The position numbers and the translations under genes were made by a program. From Cedecea colo (GTDB lineage: Bacteria; Pseudomonadota; Gammaproteobacteria; Enterobacterales; Enterobacteriaceae), in contig NZ_SOYS01000004.1 of the NCBI RefSeq assembly GCF_011808225.1, forward strand, positions 1-64,000: DNA of 64,000 nucleotides. Reading direction: 5' to 3'. A model generated the notes under the pieces. It ran no database searches. It saw only the letters and a list, made by a program, of their open reading frames with translations, and was not told where the DNA came from. Below are positions 9,590 to 20,402 of the stretch, in pieces (within the stretch, counting starts at the first letter, position 1; every line of letters starts with the position of its first letter).

Positions 9590-9616
9590 GGGCAGCCACC
9601 GGCTGCCCGTTTTTTT
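9590..9616 (+). terminator. Rho-independent terminator after rof
   Basis: Perfect 8-bp stem GGGCAGCC / GGCTGCCC with loop ACC, followed by G and seven T. It ends on the stop codon region of the convergent cytochrome gene (stop at 9615). Confidence 0.9.
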
Positions 9617-9926
9617 ATGGTTTCATGGAAGAATAATACGCGGCAAGGTTGCTGATATCCTCGTCGGACAGGCCGCTGATGTAGGCCTTCATGATTTCCG
9701 CCTGCCCGCCGCTACGCTCGCCTTTCTTGTATGCCTGAAGCGCATGCTCAAGGTATTTTTCGTTTTGTCCGGCAAGGTTCGGGTACACAGGCACGGAAGC
9801 CTTACCGTTCGCGCCGTGACAGGCCACGCACATCACGGCTTTTTGCTCGCCCGCTTGCGCATCGCCGTTTGCAAGCGCGGGTAAACTACACATCATCAGC
9901 CCAATCAGGGTAATCGCTCGTTTCAC
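9615..9926 (-). CDS. Small c-type cytochrome (class I, c553/c4-like)
   Basis: Periplasmic mono-haem cytochrome, inferred from a Sec-type signal peptide (about 19 residues, ending SLPALA) and the haem attachment motif CVACH, with a methionine in [12 protein letters not shown] as likely axial ligand. The start chosen is GTG at 9926, giving 103 residues, because GGAG lies 8 bases upstream and the GTGA overlaps the tilS stop by 4 bases. Longer in-frame readings run into tilS. K-12 has no gene here: tilS directly faces rof. The redox partner is unknown, and maturation would need a Ccm system elsewhere in the genome. Confidence 0.85.
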   Translation of the reverse strand: MKRAITLIGLMMCSLPALANGDAQAGEQKAVMCVACHGANGKASVPVYPNLAGQNEKYLEHALQAYKKGERSGGQAEIMKAYISGLSDEDISNLAAYYSSMKP

Positions 9927-11233
9927 TGCTGTTTCTCCTTTTGCCAGTCTATATGCCAGCATGATCGATCCGTTGCCTGCCCCTCGCGGGTGACAAAAAT
10001 GCCCGGAGCGGTAATTAACTGCTCGCCATAAAATACCAGCGGGGTGATATTGCGCTGCCATGAAGGGATCTGCAACTCCTGCCAGATTTTCTTCAGGTTT
10101 CTGCCACGTTCGCGCCCGACGATATGGTGATTACCGCTTGCTTTAAAACGGATAGTGACCGCTTCGTCATGACCAGGGGCTCGAACAGCCTGCCCGTCAG
10201 CGCTAAGTTTCAACGTGCCAAGGCCCGCAGGAAGGTGCAGCGGAGCGTAAGGCGCCAACCAGTGCACTACAGCATCGCCCTGCCCGTCCAGCAATGGCAC
10301 CCAGTAAAGCGCTTCCTGAAAACGACGGACTTCGTAATGGCCAAACTTCAGGCGAGGATTCGCATCCTCGCGGCTGGACGCAACCTCATCCCAGACGCGC
10401 TGTAAGGCGGCCCGTGAAGGCATGGCCGCTTTATGAAAAGCAAACCAGCGTCGCAGAAGCGCTGCCCGGCGAGCTTCGCTCAGGCCGGTTAACGGTGCGA
10501 TACGCAAAGCGCCATCGTCCTGCAACAGTGCGGAAAGCTGCTCCGCCAGCAGTTCATCCAGCAGCGCCTCCTGCTCGCCGCAAAGCTCGGCGCTGCGGGC
10601 TACGCTGCGGGTAAAATGCGGCCAGCGCTGCTGTAAAACAGGCACAACGCGCAGCCGCAGGAAGTTTCTGTCGTAAGCGTCGTCCTGATTGCTCTCATCC
10701 TCAATCCACGTTAGCTGATGAGTTTTTGCCCATTCTTCTAACGCTGCGCGGCTCTTACCAAGCAGCGGGCGCAACAGCGTCGTTCCCGCAAAACCAAGCT
10801 TTGTCGGCATTGCCGCAAGACCAGCCGGGCCGCTGCCGCGTTTAAGCGCCAGCAAAAACGTTTCGCACTGATCGTCAAGGTGCTGGGCAGTTAACAGCGC
10901 TTCGCCCGGCCGCAGTTCAGCAGTTAACGCCTGATAGCGGGCCGCACGCGCCTGCGCTTCAATACCTTTTCCGTCATCCGCCAGATGCACATAAGCCACT
11001 TCAAGAGGAACGTTCCACTGCGCGCAAAGCCGCTCGCAGTGGCTCACCCATTCATTAGCATGAGGACTGATCCCATGATGAATATGCATGGCGCGCAGTT
11101 GCAGATCGGGGGTGACAGTTTCACGCAGCGTAACCAGCTGATGCAGCAAAACCGTGGAGTCCAGCCCACCGCTAAACGCCACCAGCAGATTGCGGTGCGG
11201 ATGAAGTAGTGACAGTAATGGGTGGAGATCCAT
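9923..11233 (-). CDS. tilS: tRNA(Ile)-lysidine synthase
   Basis: Essential enzyme that converts C34 of the CAU-anticodon tRNA-Ile to lysidine, so that it reads AUA. The PP-loop SGGLDS is at residues 21-26 of the 436-residue form; [12 protein letters not shown] and the TilS C-terminal domain ([14 protein letters not shown]) follow. The ATG at 11233 aligns with the E. coli start; a TTG at 11293 would add 20 residues. The stop overlaps the start of the cytochrome gene. Confidence 0.95.
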   Translation of the reverse strand: MDLHPLLSLLHPHRNLLVAFSGGLDSTVLLHQLVTLRETVTPDLQLRAMHIHHGISPHANEWVSHCERLCAQWNVPLEVAYVHLADDGKGIEAQARAARYQALTAELRPGEALLTAQHLDDQCETFLLALKRGSGPAGLAAMPTKLGFAGTTLLRPLLGKSRAALEEWAKTHQLTWIEDESNQDDAYDRNFLRLRVVPVLQQRWPHFTRSVARSAELCGEQEALLDELLAEQLSALLQDDGALRIAPLTGLSEARRAALLRRWFAFHKAAMPSRAALQRVWDEVASSREDANPRLKFGHYEVRRFQEALYWVPLLDGQGDAVVHWLAPYAPLHLPAGLGTLKLSADGQAVRAPGHDEAVTIRFKASGNHHIVGRERGRNLKKIWQELQIPSWQRNITPLVFYGEQLITAPGIFVTREGQATDRSCWHIDWQKEKQQ

Positions 11234-11255
11234 AATCAGTAATTTACGTGAGGGT

Positions 11256-11278
11256 TTGCCCGGCACGTTACCGGGCAA
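11256..11278. other. Hairpin between yaeR and tilS
   Basis: Perfect 8-bp inverted repeat TTGCCCGG / CCGGGCAA with a 7-base loop in the 63-base gap. No T-run follows on the minus strand, so it is not a standard terminator; it might affect mRNA processing or read-through into tilS. Confidence 0.5.
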
Positions 11279-11296
11279 CGACGAGAGAGGCAAGCG

Positions 11297-11686
11297 TTAC
11301 TGCTGGTAAAGTTCCAGCGGCAGGCCGTCAGGATCGGCAAAAAAGGTGAATCGCTTATCGGTAAAGGGATCGATGCGAACGGGTTCGCAGGTTACGCCAT
11401 GCTTTTCCAGATGCGCAATTGCCTGATCGAGATCTGCAACGCTAAATGCCAGATGGCGCAGACCACATGCTTCCGGGCGGCTTGGGCGCGCAGGTGGGAA
11501 CGGGAAGGAAAAAAGCTCGATGACATACTGGCCGTTTAACGCCAGATCGCCTTTCCAGGAATCCCGCTCCTCGCGGTACGCTTCCGCCTGCAGCGTAAAG
11601 CCCAGAATATCGCAGTAAAACTGCTTACTGCTTTGATAATCCGAAGCGATAATGGCGATGTGATGAACCTGCTTTAAACCCAGCAT
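11297..11686 (-). CDS. yaeR: VOC (glyoxalase-like) family protein YaeR
   Basis: Single vicinal-oxygen-chelate domain of 129 residues, the E. coli length. Candidate metal ligands are the histidine of VHHIAI near residue 8, the histidine of LRHLAF near 74 and the glutamate of PLELYQQ at the C-terminus. The start at 11686 is supported by AAAGGAG eight bases upstream. Substrate unknown. It lies between ldcC and tilS in the same direction, as in K-12. Confidence 0.92.
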   Translation of the reverse strand: MLGLKQVHHIAIIASDYQSSKQFYCDILGFTLQAEAYREERDSWKGDLALNGQYVIELFSFPFPPARPSRPEACGLRHLAFSVADLDQAIAHLEKHGVTCEPVRIDPFTDKRFTFFADPDGLPLELYQQ

Positions 11687-11742
11687 ATATACTCCTTTGT
11701 CTTTGTTGCACGGTAACCACCATGCCACGGCAAATCAAGGCG

Positions 11743-13884
11743 CTATACCGCTTTTAAGACTCGTACCCGGTATATGCCATCCTCTCCAAGCGTCGCGCCA
11801 TGAATATCGGTTTCAAAGCCGGGATAATGCTCGCCTACCGAACAGAGCATTAGCAGAAAATCCAGCACCGCACGGCTTTCGTTGGTGATCATCTCACCCG
11901 GCATCACGACCGGCACGCCCGGCGGATAAGGCAGTATCATGTTGGCAGAAACCCGGTTGAGCAACTCCTCGATCTCGACCGTTTCCACGTTACCTTTTAC
12001 CTGCTGTTGATAAGCCTGATGCGGCGTTAGCTTCATCTCAGGCAGGACGTCAAACGCCCGCAGCATTAAGTCCGGCAAATTATGCTGTTTGATGAGCTTA
12101 TGAATCCCCTGGGCAAGGTCCTGAATACGCATATTGCGGTAGAAGTCAGGATCTTCGGCATAGAGATCCGGCAGCATATTTCTGACCCGCAGATTGAGAT
12201 CGTAGGCGCGTTTAAATTCGGTCAGGCCGCGTAGCAGGCTAAGCGCTTTGGTTTTATCGATACCGATGCTAAAGAGGAACAGCAGGTTGTATGGCCCGGT
12301 CTTTTCCACCACCACGCCGCGCTCGTCGAGAAACTTCGCCACCAGCGCTGCCGGAATGCCTTCCTCAGCCATGCTACCCAGCTCGTTCATACCGGGCGTA
12401 AGAATAGTGACTTTAATCGGATCGAGATACATATGATCGTCATCGGCATCTTTAAAGCCATGCCAGTCTTCTTCACCGGGTGAGATTGGCCAGCAGGCGG
12501 CTTCGTCGATGTATTCCGGCTGCCAGATATCGAAGAACCAATCCTCCGACTCTTCACGCAGGCGCTGAACCTCACGGCGAAAATGCAGCGCACGCTCCAC
12601 GGAGCGGTTAATCAAACGCTTGCCGGGATTGCCGCGTAGCATGGCGGCTGCCGTTTCTATGGATGCCACCAGCGGATAGCTCGGCGAAGTGGTGGTGTGC
12701 ATCATGTAGGCTTCATTAAAGGTTTGCTCGTCATAATCGCCTTTAATGTGAATCAGAGAAGCCTGCGAAAGCGCCGCCAGTAATTTGTGAGTGGACTGCG
12801 TTTCATAGAAAACTTTGCCCGCTACTCGTTCGCCGCTCATGCCGCTTTTGCCCTGATAAATCGGATGAAAATTGGTATAGGGAACCCAGGCGGAATCAAA
12901 GTGGATTGAAGGAACGTCCAGCGTATGCTTAATAAATTCGGTGTTGTAGAGCAGGCCGTCATAAGTCGAATTGGTGATGACGGCATGTACCGGCCAGCGG
13001 GCATCTTTCGTGGCGGCCACTTTCTCTTCAATGCTCTCGCGCAGGAATTCGCGTTTCGGAATGCCGCCCAGAATACCCAAAGCGTTACGCGTGGGCTTGA
13101 GCCAGATGGGCACCAGGTCGGTCATCATCAGCAGATGCGTCAGCGATTTATGGCAGTTGCGGTCAATTAAAACGGTGCTGCCAGAAGGCGCGGCGTACAT
13201 CCCGACAATTTTGTTCGAGGTGGATGTGCCGTTGGTCACCATATAGCTTTGCTCCGCCCCAAAGGTGCGGGCAATATACTCTTCGGCTTCCAGATGCGGG
13301 CCGGTATGGTCGAGCAATGAACCCAGCTCGGTTACTGAAATAGACACATCTGCTTTTAAGATATTTCCACCAAAGAAGTCGTAGAACAGGCAGCCCACCG
13401 GGCTTTTCTGATAGGCCGTTCCCGCCATATGCCCCGGCGTACAGAACGTATACTTGCCTTCTTTAACGTAGGTGAACAGCGCTTTGGTTAAGGGCGGCGT
13501 GATGTTATCGAGATACTCATCGGTATATTGCCTGATACGCACGGCGATATCGTCCGCAGCGCTGAGAGCATATTCAAAGAACCACAGCGCCATGCGCATC
13601 TCGTTGACGCTGACATCCAGCGACGAGTGAGTATTGATAAAGGCGTAAAGCGGCAGGTACTCGTTAAGCAAATTAATTTCGCTGCACAAATCGAGGCTGT
13701 ATTCATCCCAGTCGAAAATCACCCCGCAAATTCTTGGGTTGTGCTCGATGAGTTTCAGCAGATCGGTGCTGTTGGTCGGATAGATGAGCTGGAATCCCTG
13801 TTTCTCCAGCTGCTGATGCAGCTCTTTGATCGGCTCGTCTTTATAAAAAACGCCCTGCGGCCCCATGATGGCGATGATATTCAC
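11743..13884 (-). CDS. ldcC: Lysine decarboxylase (constitutive/weakly expressed form)
   Basis: PLP enzyme that turns lysine into cadaverine. The 713-residue length and the place next to accA fit LdcC rather than the acid-induced CadA. Domains are an N-terminal wing (1-130), linker, PLP core with the lysine of STHKLLAALSQAS near residue 367, and a C-terminal domain. The start is GTG preceded by a strong AGGAGG. It is downstream of the accA terminator, so it needs its own promoter in 13885-13950. Confidence 0.96.
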   Translation of the reverse strand: MNIIAIMGPQGVFYKDEPIKELHQQLEKQGFQLIYPTNSTDLLKLIEHNPRICGVIFDWDEYSLDLCSEINLLNEYLPLYAFINTHSSLDVSVNEMRMALWFFEYALSAADDIAVRIRQYTDEYLDNITPPLTKALFTYVKEGKYTFCTPGHMAGTAYQKSPVGCLFYDFFGGNILKADVSISVTELGSLLDHTGPHLEAEEYIARTFGAEQSYMVTNGTSTSNKIVGMYAAPSGSTVLIDRNCHKSLTHLLMMTDLVPIWLKPTRNALGILGGIPKREFLRESIEEKVAATKDARWPVHAVITNSTYDGLLYNTEFIKHTLDVPSIHFDSAWVPYTNFHPIYQGKSGMSGERVAGKVFYETQSTHKLLAALSQASLIHIKGDYDEQTFNEAYMMHTTTSPSYPLVASIETAAAMLRGNPGKRLINRSVERALHFRREVQRLREESEDWFFDIWQPEYIDEAACWPISPGEEDWHGFKDADDDHMYLDPIKVTILTPGMNELGSMAEEGIPAALVAKFLDERGVVVEKTGPYNLLFLFSIGIDKTKALSLLRGLTEFKRAYDLNLRVRNMLPDLYAEDPDFYRNMRIQDLAQGIHKLIKQHNLPDLMLRAFDVLPEMKLTPHQAYQQQVKGNVETVEIEELLNRVSANMILPYPPGVPVVMPGEMITNESRAVLDFLLMLCSVGEHYPGFETDIHGATLGEDGIYRVRVLKAV

Positions 13885-13950
13885 AGCTTACCTCCTGGCA
13901 AAAGTCTCAGGTAAGCATAGCGCAATGCGCTTTTGCGGGAGACGCCAGAC

Positions 13951-13979
13951 GCAAAAAGGGCCGGAAAATCCGGCCCTTA
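13951..13979 (-). terminator. Rho-independent terminator after accA
   Basis: On the minus strand a 10-bp stem AAGGGCCGGA / TCCGGCCCTT with a TTT loop is followed by a T-run (complement of AAAAA at 13953-13957). It closes the dnaE-accA transcript before ldcC. Confidence 0.9.
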
Positions 13980-14000
13980 AGGTCAAACTGGAGCAAGCAA

Positions 14001-14960
14001 TCAGGCGTAGCCGTAGCTCATCAAACGCTGATAACGGCGGTTAAGCAGTTCGTCTTTGTTCAGTACATCCAGATCGGCGAGATCCGCCAGCAGCTGCGCT
14101 TTCAACGACGCGGCCATCACTTCAGGATTACGATGCGCGCCGCCCAGTGGTTCAGGGATAACGGTATCGACAAGCTTCAGCTCTTTCAGACGCGGGGCGA
14201 TAATGCCCATCGCTTCTGCGGCAAGAGGGGCTTTATCAGCGCTCTTCCACAGAATGGAAGCACAGCCTTCCGGGGAGATAACGGAATAGGTGCTGTACTG
14301 CAGCATATTCACCTTATCGCCAACGCCAATCGCCAGCGCACCACCGGAACCGCCTTCGCCAATTACCGTACAGATGACCGGCACTTTCAGGCGAGACATT
14401 TCACGCAGGTTGCGGGCGATGGCTTCGGACTGGCCACGCTCTTCCGCGCCCACGCCCGGATAGGCGCCGGGGGTGTCGATGAAGGTAATGATTGGCATAT
14501 TGAAACGCTCAGCCATCTCCATCAGGCGCAGCGCTTTACGGTAGCCTTCCGGTGCCGGCATCCCAAAGTTACGGCGGATTTTCTCTTTGGTTTCACGCCC
14601 TTTCTGGTGGCCAATGATCATTACCGGACGGCCATCAAGACGCGCAATGCCACCGACGATAGCTTTATCGTCAGCGTAGGCGCGGTCGCCCGCCAGTTCG
14701 TCAAACTCTTCAAAAGCGAGACGAAGGTAATCGAATGTATACGGGCGCTGTGGATGGCGCGCCAGTTGAGCAATTTGCCATGCTCCTAAATCTGCGAAGA
14801 TTTTACGTGTCAGTTCTACGCTTTTTTCACGCAGACGCTGCACTTCTTCGTCCAGATTAATATCCAATTTTTCATCCTGACGGCTAACGGCGGTCAGGGA
14901 ATCGATTTTCGCTTCCAGCTCTGCAATCGGCTGTTCGAAATCAAGGAAATTCAGACTCAT
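14001..14960 (-). CDS. accA: Acetyl-CoA carboxylase, carboxyltransferase alpha subunit
   Basis: With AccD it transfers carboxyl from biotin to acetyl-CoA in the first step of fatty acid synthesis. The 319-residue length equals E. coli. An N-terminal coiled-coil stretch (about 10-55) precedes the crotonase-fold domain; [15 protein letters not shown] forms the oxyanion region. GGAA lies before the ATG. In K-12 accA follows dnaE within a few bases; here 179 bases of duplicated dnaE tail separate them. Confidence 0.98.
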   Translation of the reverse strand: MSLNFLDFEQPIAELEAKIDSLTAVSRQDEKLDINLDEEVQRLREKSVELTRKIFADLGAWQIAQLARHPQRPYTFDYLRLAFEEFDELAGDRAYADDKAIVGGIARLDGRPVMIIGHQKGRETKEKIRRNFGMPAPEGYRKALRLMEMAERFNMPIITFIDTPGAYPGVGAEERGQSEAIARNLREMSRLKVPVICTVIGEGGSGGALAIGVGDKVNMLQYSTYSVISPEGCASILWKSADKAPLAAEAMGIIAPRLKELKLVDTVIPEPLGGAHRNPEVMAASLKAQLLADLADLDVLNKDELLNRRYQRLMSYGYA

Positions 14961-14983
14961 AGTATTCCTGTTTTAGTCAAACT

Positions 14984-15157
14984 CCAGTTCCACCTGCTCT
15001 GACTCTGGCAGCGTTCTCAGCTTCCAGTTCAGTCGTTTAGAGCCGGAAGAACATCAATCACACCCCAGTACCATTCCACCTGCTCCGAACCTGGCAGCGT
15101 TCTCAGCTTCCAGTTCAGACGCTTAGAGCCGGAAGAACATCAATCAAATTCCAGTTC
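14984..15157 (-). repeat. Tandem repeats of the dnaE 3' terminus
   Basis: Read on the minus strand, the dnaE end ([12 protein letters not shown] at 15140) is followed in the same frame by a unit giving SKRLNWKLRTLPGSEQVE, which then diverges and stops. A second unit gives SKRLNWKLRTLPESEQVE and LEFD, with TAA. On the plus strand CCACCTGCTC starts at 14990, 15076 and 15157 (periods 86 and 81). The last unit, ending TTTGACTAA just before accA, looks like the original dnaE end of related species. Confidence 0.8.
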
Positions 15158-18100
15158 CACCTGCTCTGACCCTATCAGACTACGCAAATCGTTAAGTAAA
15201 CGATCGCTGGGTGAGACACGCCATGCTGCGCCAAAGCGCAACCGCGCACGTGCATCTTCCCGCTGATAGTAGAGATGTACCGGAATTGTCCCCGAACGGT
15301 GGGGTTCCAGAGACTGACGGAGACGGTTTAAAAGCTGGTCATCAATTTGCCTGTCCGTCAGCGAGATAGCAAGCCCACGAGCATACTTTTCACGGGCTTC
15401 ATCAATGTCCATCAATTCGCGAGCGGTCATTTTAAGGCCGCCGCTGAAATCATCAAAGCTGACCTGTCCGCTGACGATCAGGATACGGTCTTTTTCCAGC
15501 AGATGCTGGTACTTTTCTAACGCATCTGTGAATAACATCACTTCCAGACGACCGGAACGATCGTCGAGAGTACAGATGCCAATGCGATTGCCGCGCTTGG
15601 TAATCATTACCCGCGAAGCAATCACCAGACCCGCAGCCGTGGTCATTTTACCACGTTCTGTCGGGTGCATCTCTTTCAGGCGCATGCCGCCGACATAGCG
15701 CTCAATTTCTTTCAGATACTGGTTGATAGGGTGACCGGTAAGGTACAGCCCCAGCGTTTCGCGCTCGCCTTCCAGCACCGTGTGTTCTGGCCACGGAATT
15801 ACGCTGGCATAGGATTGCTCAATTTGCTCCGGCTCTTCGGCCAGCACGCCAAACATATCCGCCTGGCCAATCGCTTCTGCTTTCGCATGCTGATCGGCGG
15901 CTTTCAGCGCATCGCCAAGCGCATTCATCAGCGCGGCGCGATGCGGCCCAAGCCTGTCGAACGCACCGGACATAATCAGTTTTTCCAGCACGCGCCGGTT
16001 CAGCTTCTTCGTATCTGTACGGGCACAGAGATCGAACAGCTCGCGGAAATAGCCGTCTGCGTTACGGGCTTCCAGTATCGCTTCTATTGGGCCTTCACCC
16101 ACGCCTTTAATCGCGCCGATGCCGTAAACAATTTCGCCGTCGTCGTTAACGTGGAAATGGTACAAGCCGGAATTAATGTCCGGCGGCAGAATTTTGAGCC
16201 CCATCCGCCAGCATTCATCCACCAGGCCTACAACCTTCTCGGTGTTATCCATATCGGCGGTCATTACCGCCGCCATAAACTCTGCCGGATAGTGCGCCTT
16301 AAGCCACAGCGTCTGGTAGGAAACCAACGCATAGGCAGCGGAGTGGGATTTGTTAAACCCGTAACCGGCGAATTTTTCCACCAGGTCGAATATTTTTATC
16401 GCCAGCTCGCCGTCAATACCGTTGGCTTTGGCGCCGTCCTCGAAGCTCGACCGCTGCTTGGCCATCTCCTCCGGTTTCTTTTTCCCCATCGCACGACGCA
16501 GCATATCCGCGCCGCCGAGGGTATAACCGGAGAGCACCTGGGCTATCTGCATAACCTGTTCCTGATACAGGATAATGCCGTAGGTCGGCTCCAGCACCGG
16601 CTTCAGGCTTTCGTGCTGCCACTGAATATCAGGATAGGAAATCGCTTCGCGCCCGTGCTTACGGTCGATAAAGTTATCTACCATGCCGGACTGCAACGGA
16701 CCCGGACGGAACAGGGCCACCAGTGCGATCATATCCTCAAAGCAGTCAGGCTGCAGGCGCTTGATCAGATCCTTCATGCCGCGAGATTCAAGCTGGAATA
16801 CCGCGGTGGTTTCCGAGCGTTGCAGCATGTCGAAGCTTTTCTTATCGTCGAGCGGGATAGCCGCGATATCAATCGGCTCAAGCCCCTGTTTTGCCCGACG
16901 CGGGTTAATCATTTTCAACGCCCAGTCGATGATAGTGAGCGTACGCAAACCAAGGAAGTCAAACTTCACCAGGCCCGCGTATTCCACGTCGTTTTTATCG
17001 AACTGGGTGACCGGGTTTTGCCCTTGGTCGTCACAATAAAGCGGAGCGAAATCGGTGATTTTAGTCGGGGCGATAACTACGCCACCGGCGTGTTTACCGG
17101 CGTTACGCGTCACACCTTCCAGCTTGCGCGCCATGTCAATCAGCGCTTTGACTTCTTCGTCCGCGTCGTAGATCTCAGGCAGCTGGGGTTCGGCTTCGAA
17201 GGCCTTCGCAAGCGTCATGCCCGGATCGGGCGGGATCAGCTTAGAAATGCGATCGACAAATCCGTACGGATGGCCCAGCACGCGGCCCACGTCGCGGATA
17301 ACCGCTTTCGCCGCCATGGTACCAAAGGTAATAATCTGCGATACCGCATCGCGACCGTACATTTCGGCAACGTGATCGATAACCCGATCGCGTTTTTCCA
17401 TGCAGAAGTCGATGTCGAAGTCCGGCATCGACACACGTTCCGGGTTGAGGAAACGTTCGAACAGCAGGTCAAACTCCAGCGGATCCAGATCGGTGATTTT
17501 TAGCGCATAAGCCACAAGCGAGCCCGCACCAGAACCACGGCCCGGGCCTACGGGAACGCCGTTATCCTTCGACCACTGGATAAACTCCATCACGATCAGG
17601 AAGTAGCCAGGGAAACCCATCTGGTTGATAACCTGAAGTTCAATATCCAGACGTTCGTCATACGGTGGGCGCTTTTCGGCGCGTTCAGCCGGGTCCGGGA
17701 ACAAGAATTCCAGCCGTTCTTCCAGCCCTTCTTTGGATTTTACAACCAGGAAATCTTCGGTGGTCATATTTCCGGTCGGGAACTGCGGCAGGAAGTATTC
17801 ACCCAGCCTGACGGTGACGTTACAGCGGCGGGCAATCTCAACGCTGTTTTCTAATGCTTCCGGGATATCCGAGAACAGCTCGCACATCTCTTCTTCGCTA
17901 CGCATGTATTGCTGCGTGGAATAGTTGCGCGGGCGTTTTGGATCGTCGAGCGTAAAGCCATCGTGGATGGCAACGCGGATTTCGTGTGCATCGAAGTCGG
18001 TGGCGTCAATAAAACGGACGTCGTTAGTCGCCACAACCGGCAGGCCGCGCTCTTCGGCAAGGGCAACCGCGGCATGCAGATAATTTTCTTCATCGGCACG

Positions 18101-18622
18101 GCCCGTACGGATCAGTTCCAGATAGAAGCGATCGGCAAAATGCTGCTGGTAGAATTCCAGGCACTGATCGACCTGAACATGATTTCCACGCAACAAGTTT
18201 TTGCCAATATCCCCCATCCGCCCGCCGGAAATCAGGATCAGCCCTTCGTTCAGCTCCGCAAGCCAGCCGCGATCGATAACCGGCCCCGCGGCGCCGTAGC
18301 CACGCTGATAGGCTTTAGAAATGAGTAACGTCAGGTTCTGGTAGCCGACATTGTTCGCGGCAAGCACGGTAAGATGGCTAAGCTCATCGCCCAGCAATTC
18401 ATTGGCGACGTTAAAATCGGCGCCAATAATGGGTTTGATGCCGGCGCCATGGGCACCGCCATAAAACTTCACCAGGCCACACAGGTTGGTAAAATCGGTA
18501 ATAGCTAAAGCCGGCATATTCAGCGCCGCGGCTTTTTTCATCAGCGGGCCGATTTTTGCCAGCCCATCAATCATGGAATAATCACTGTGCACCCGCAGGT
18601 GAACGAAACGTGGTTCAGCCAT
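15140..18622 (-). CDS. dnaE: DNA polymerase III alpha subunit
   Basis: Replicative polymerase catalytic subunit, 1160 residues as in E. coli. An N-terminal PHP domain (1-270) is followed by the polymerase core with the catalytic aspartates in PDFDIDF (about 399-405), the fingers, the beta-clamp contact, an OB fold (near 990-1080) and the C-terminal tau-binding domain. The C-terminus reads SEQVELEFD, then TGA; two extra copies of this tail follow downstream. rnhB lies 38 bases upstream on the same strand. Confidence 0.98.
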   Translation of the reverse strand: MAEPRFVHLRVHSDYSMIDGLAKIGPLMKKAAALNMPALAITDFTNLCGLVKFYGGAHGAGIKPIIGADFNVANELLGDELSHLTVLAANNVGYQNLTLLISKAYQRGYGAAGPVIDRGWLAELNEGLILISGGRMGDIGKNLLRGNHVQVDQCLEFYQQHFADRFYLELIRTGRADEENYLHAAVALAEERGLPVVATNDVRFIDATDFDAHEIRVAIHDGFTLDDPKRPRNYSTQQYMRSEEEMCELFSDIPEALENSVEIARRCNVTVRLGEYFLPQFPTGNMTTEDFLVVKSKEGLEERLEFLFPDPAERAEKRPPYDERLDIELQVINQMGFPGYFLIVMEFIQWSKDNGVPVGPGRGSGAGSLVAYALKITDLDPLEFDLLFERFLNPERVSMPDFDIDFCMEKRDRVIDHVAEMYGRDAVSQIITFGTMAAKAVIRDVGRVLGHPYGFVDRISKLIPPDPGMTLAKAFEAEPQLPEIYDADEEVKALIDMARKLEGVTRNAGKHAGGVVIAPTKITDFAPLYCDDQGQNPVTQFDKNDVEYAGLVKFDFLGLRTLTIIDWALKMINPRRAKQGLEPIDIAAIPLDDKKSFDMLQRSETTAVFQLESRGMKDLIKRLQPDCFEDMIALVALFRPGPLQSGMVDNFIDRKHGREAISYPDIQWQHESLKPVLEPTYGIILYQEQVMQIAQVLSGYTLGGADMLRRAMGKKKPEEMAKQRSSFEDGAKANGIDGELAIKIFDLVEKFAGYGFNKSHSAAYALVSYQTLWLKAHYPAEFMAAVMTADMDNTEKVVGLVDECWRMGLKILPPDINSGLYHFHVNDDGEIVYGIGAIKGVGEGPIEAILEARNADGYFRELFDLCARTDTKKLNRRVLEKLIMSGAFDRLGPHRAALMNALGDALKAADQHAKAEAIGQADMFGVLAEEPEQIEQSYASVIPWPEHTVLEGERETLGLYLTGHPINQYLKEIERYVGGMRLKEMHPTERGKMTTAAGLVIASRVMITKRGNRIGICTLDDRSGRLEVMLFTDALEKYQHLLEKDRILIVSGQVSFDDFSGGLKMTARELMDIDEAREKYARGLAISLTDRQIDDQLLNRLRQSLEPHRSGTIPVHLYYQREDARARLRFGAAWRVSPSDRLLNDLRSLIGSEQVELEFD

Positions 18623-18660
18623 TTTTCATTCCGCTTAAATATGTACCAGATACCCGTAGA

Positions 18661-19257
18661 TCAGGACGCCAGCCCAAGGGCCCGTTTGACCGGAGCAAAA
18701 CTGCGACGATGGTGCTCAGTGGCACCGTGCTTTGCCAGCTTTTCGAGGTGAAAAGCCGTTGGGTAGCCCTTATGCTGGGCAAAACCGTACTGTGGAAAAT
18801 TCAAATCCAGGGTCGCCATTTCGCGGTCGCGCGTGACTTTGGCAAGTATTGACGCGGCGCTTATCTCAGCAACCCGGCTATCTCCTTTTACTACTGCCAG
18901 CGAAGGCATGGGCAATGCAGGGCAGCGATTTCCATCGATGAGTACGTATTCCGGCGTAATGGCCAGGCCCGCAACGGCACGCTGCATAGCAAGCATGGTT
19001 GCGTGCAAAATATTTAGCCTGTCGATTTCTTCCGGTTCGGCGCGCCCAAGGCTCCAGGCGAGCGCTTTTTCAATGATTTCATCGTAGAGCGCATTACGTC
19101 TTTTTTCCGAAAGTTTCTTTGAATCTGCAAGACCGATAACAGGTTTTGTCGGATCGAGGATAACGGCGGCGGTGACGACAGCGCCAACCAGCGGGCCGCG
19201 GCCCACTTCATCCACACCCGCAACCAGATGCGCGTGCGGATAAATAAATTCTATCAT
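18661..19257 (-). CDS. rnhB: Ribonuclease HII
   Basis: Nicks RNA-DNA hybrids and removes single ribonucleotides from DNA. Motif DEVGRG with catalytic D16 and E17 is present, as is the downstream HKGYPT block. 198 residues, the E. coli length. Its ATG overlaps the lpxB TGA (ATGA), so it ends the lpx group by coupling. Confidence 0.97.
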   Translation of the reverse strand: MIEFIYPHAHLVAGVDEVGRGPLVGAVVTAAVILDPTKPVIGLADSKKLSEKRRNALYDEIIEKALAWSLGRAEPEEIDRLNILHATMLAMQRAVAGLAITPEYVLIDGNRCPALPMPSLAVVKGDSRVAEISAASILAKVTRDREMATLDLNFPQYGFAQHKGYPTAFHLEKLAKHGATEHHRRSFAPVKRALGLAS

Positions 19258-20402
19258 TGGGCTAACTCCAGCACGGCGTCAGCCGCCTGAACGTCCGCAT
19301 TACAGCGAATTTGTTCATGCAGGGCGCGGAAGGTGTCGTGCATTTGATGACTCTGCGCACCGTCTTCAAGCAGCGGTTCCAGGGCGGCCGCCAGCGCGAC
19401 TGGTTCACACTCTTCCTGCAGCAGCTCTTTTACAAGCTCGCGACTGGCGAGGAGGTTAGGCAGAGACACATAATCGGTTTTCACCAGGCGCTTCGCCAGC
19501 CAGAAGGTGAACGGCTTCATGCGATAACCGACCACCATCGGGCATTTCGCCAGCATGCACTCAAGCGCCGCAGTGCCGGAAGCCAGCAACGCAGCGTCGC
19601 TTGCGACCATCGCCTCGCGCCCCATTCCGTCCAGCAAATGCACGTTCAGCTCGGGTGCGATTTCGGCTTTAATTTGCTCAAACTGTTCGCGTCTTTTGGC
19701 GTTCACCAGCGGCACGACAATTTCAAGATCCGGGAAGCGACGCCGAAGAAGCTGCGCGGTTCGCAGGAAATCGGCGCTTAGCATCTCAACTTCAGCACCG
19801 CGGCTGCCGGGCAGCAATGCCAGACATTTCACATCAGGGGATATGCCAAGCGTTGCGCGGGCGGCGTTTTTGTCAGGATCAAGCGGCATGGCATCGGCCA
19901 TGGTATGACCGATAAAACGGCAGGGAACGTTAAACCTGTCATAAAACGCTTTTTCAAAAGGCAGGAAGGCGAGCACCAGATCGGTGGCTCTACCAATTTT
20001 GAAAACGCGTTTCTGGCGCCATGCCCAGACGGAAGGGCTGACGTAATGAATCGTGCGAATGCCCTGCTTTTTGAGATTGCCTTCCAGGGTGATATTAAAA
20101 TCAGGCGCGTCGATACCGACGAACACATCTGGCTGCAACTCAGTAAAACGGCGGGTTAAATCAGCGCGAATATGCAACAAACGGCGCAGGCGGCCAAGCA
20201 CTTCCACAATGCCCATTACCGCCAGCTCTTCCATTTCATACCAGGCTTCACAGCCTTCAGCCTGCATGCGCGGACCCGCAACACCCACAAAGCGGGCATC
20301 CGGGTGCTGCGCTTTCAGAGCGCGGATTAAACCTGCACCAAGAATATCGCCGGAAGTTTCTCCGGCGACCAGGGCAATTGTCAGGGGACGACCAGGCTTC
20401 AT
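19254..20402 (-). CDS. lpxB: Lipid-A-disaccharide synthase
   Basis: GT19 glycosyltransferase, peripheral at the inner membrane, joining UDP-2,3-diacylglucosamine to lipid X. 382 residues as in E. coli. The N-terminal [10 protein letters not shown] and the region [10 protein letters not shown] are conserved family blocks. It starts directly after the lpxA stop with no gap and overlaps rnhB by 4 bases. Confidence 0.97.
   Translation of the reverse strand: MKPGRPLTIALVAGETSGDILGAGLIRALKAQHPDARFVGVAGPRMQAEGCEAWYEMEELAVMGIVEVLGRLRRLLHIRADLTRRFTELQPDVFVGIDAPDFNITLEGNLKKQGIRTIHYVSPSVWAWRQKRVFKIGRATDLVLAFLPFEKAFYDRFNVPCRFIGHTMADAMPLDPDKNAARATLGISPDVKCLALLPGSRGAEVEMLSADFLRTAQLLRRRFPDLEIVVPLVNAKRREQFEQIKAEIAPELNVHLLDGMGREAMVASDAALLASGTAALECMLAKCPMVVGYRMKPFTFWLAKRLVKTDYVSLPNLLASRELVKELLQEECEPVALAAALEPLLEDGAQSHQMHDTFRALHEQIRCNADVQAADAVLELAQ

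Noticed and set aside
14961-15139. CRISPR-like array from the 86-bp tandem units
   Set aside because: Only two to three units, no short repeat plus unique spacer pattern, and the units encode dnaE tail residues.
15665-17503. 612-codon open frame on the plus strand inside dnaE
   Set aside because: It is antisense to conserved dnaE codons; no ribosome site, and its composition is that of a complement frame.
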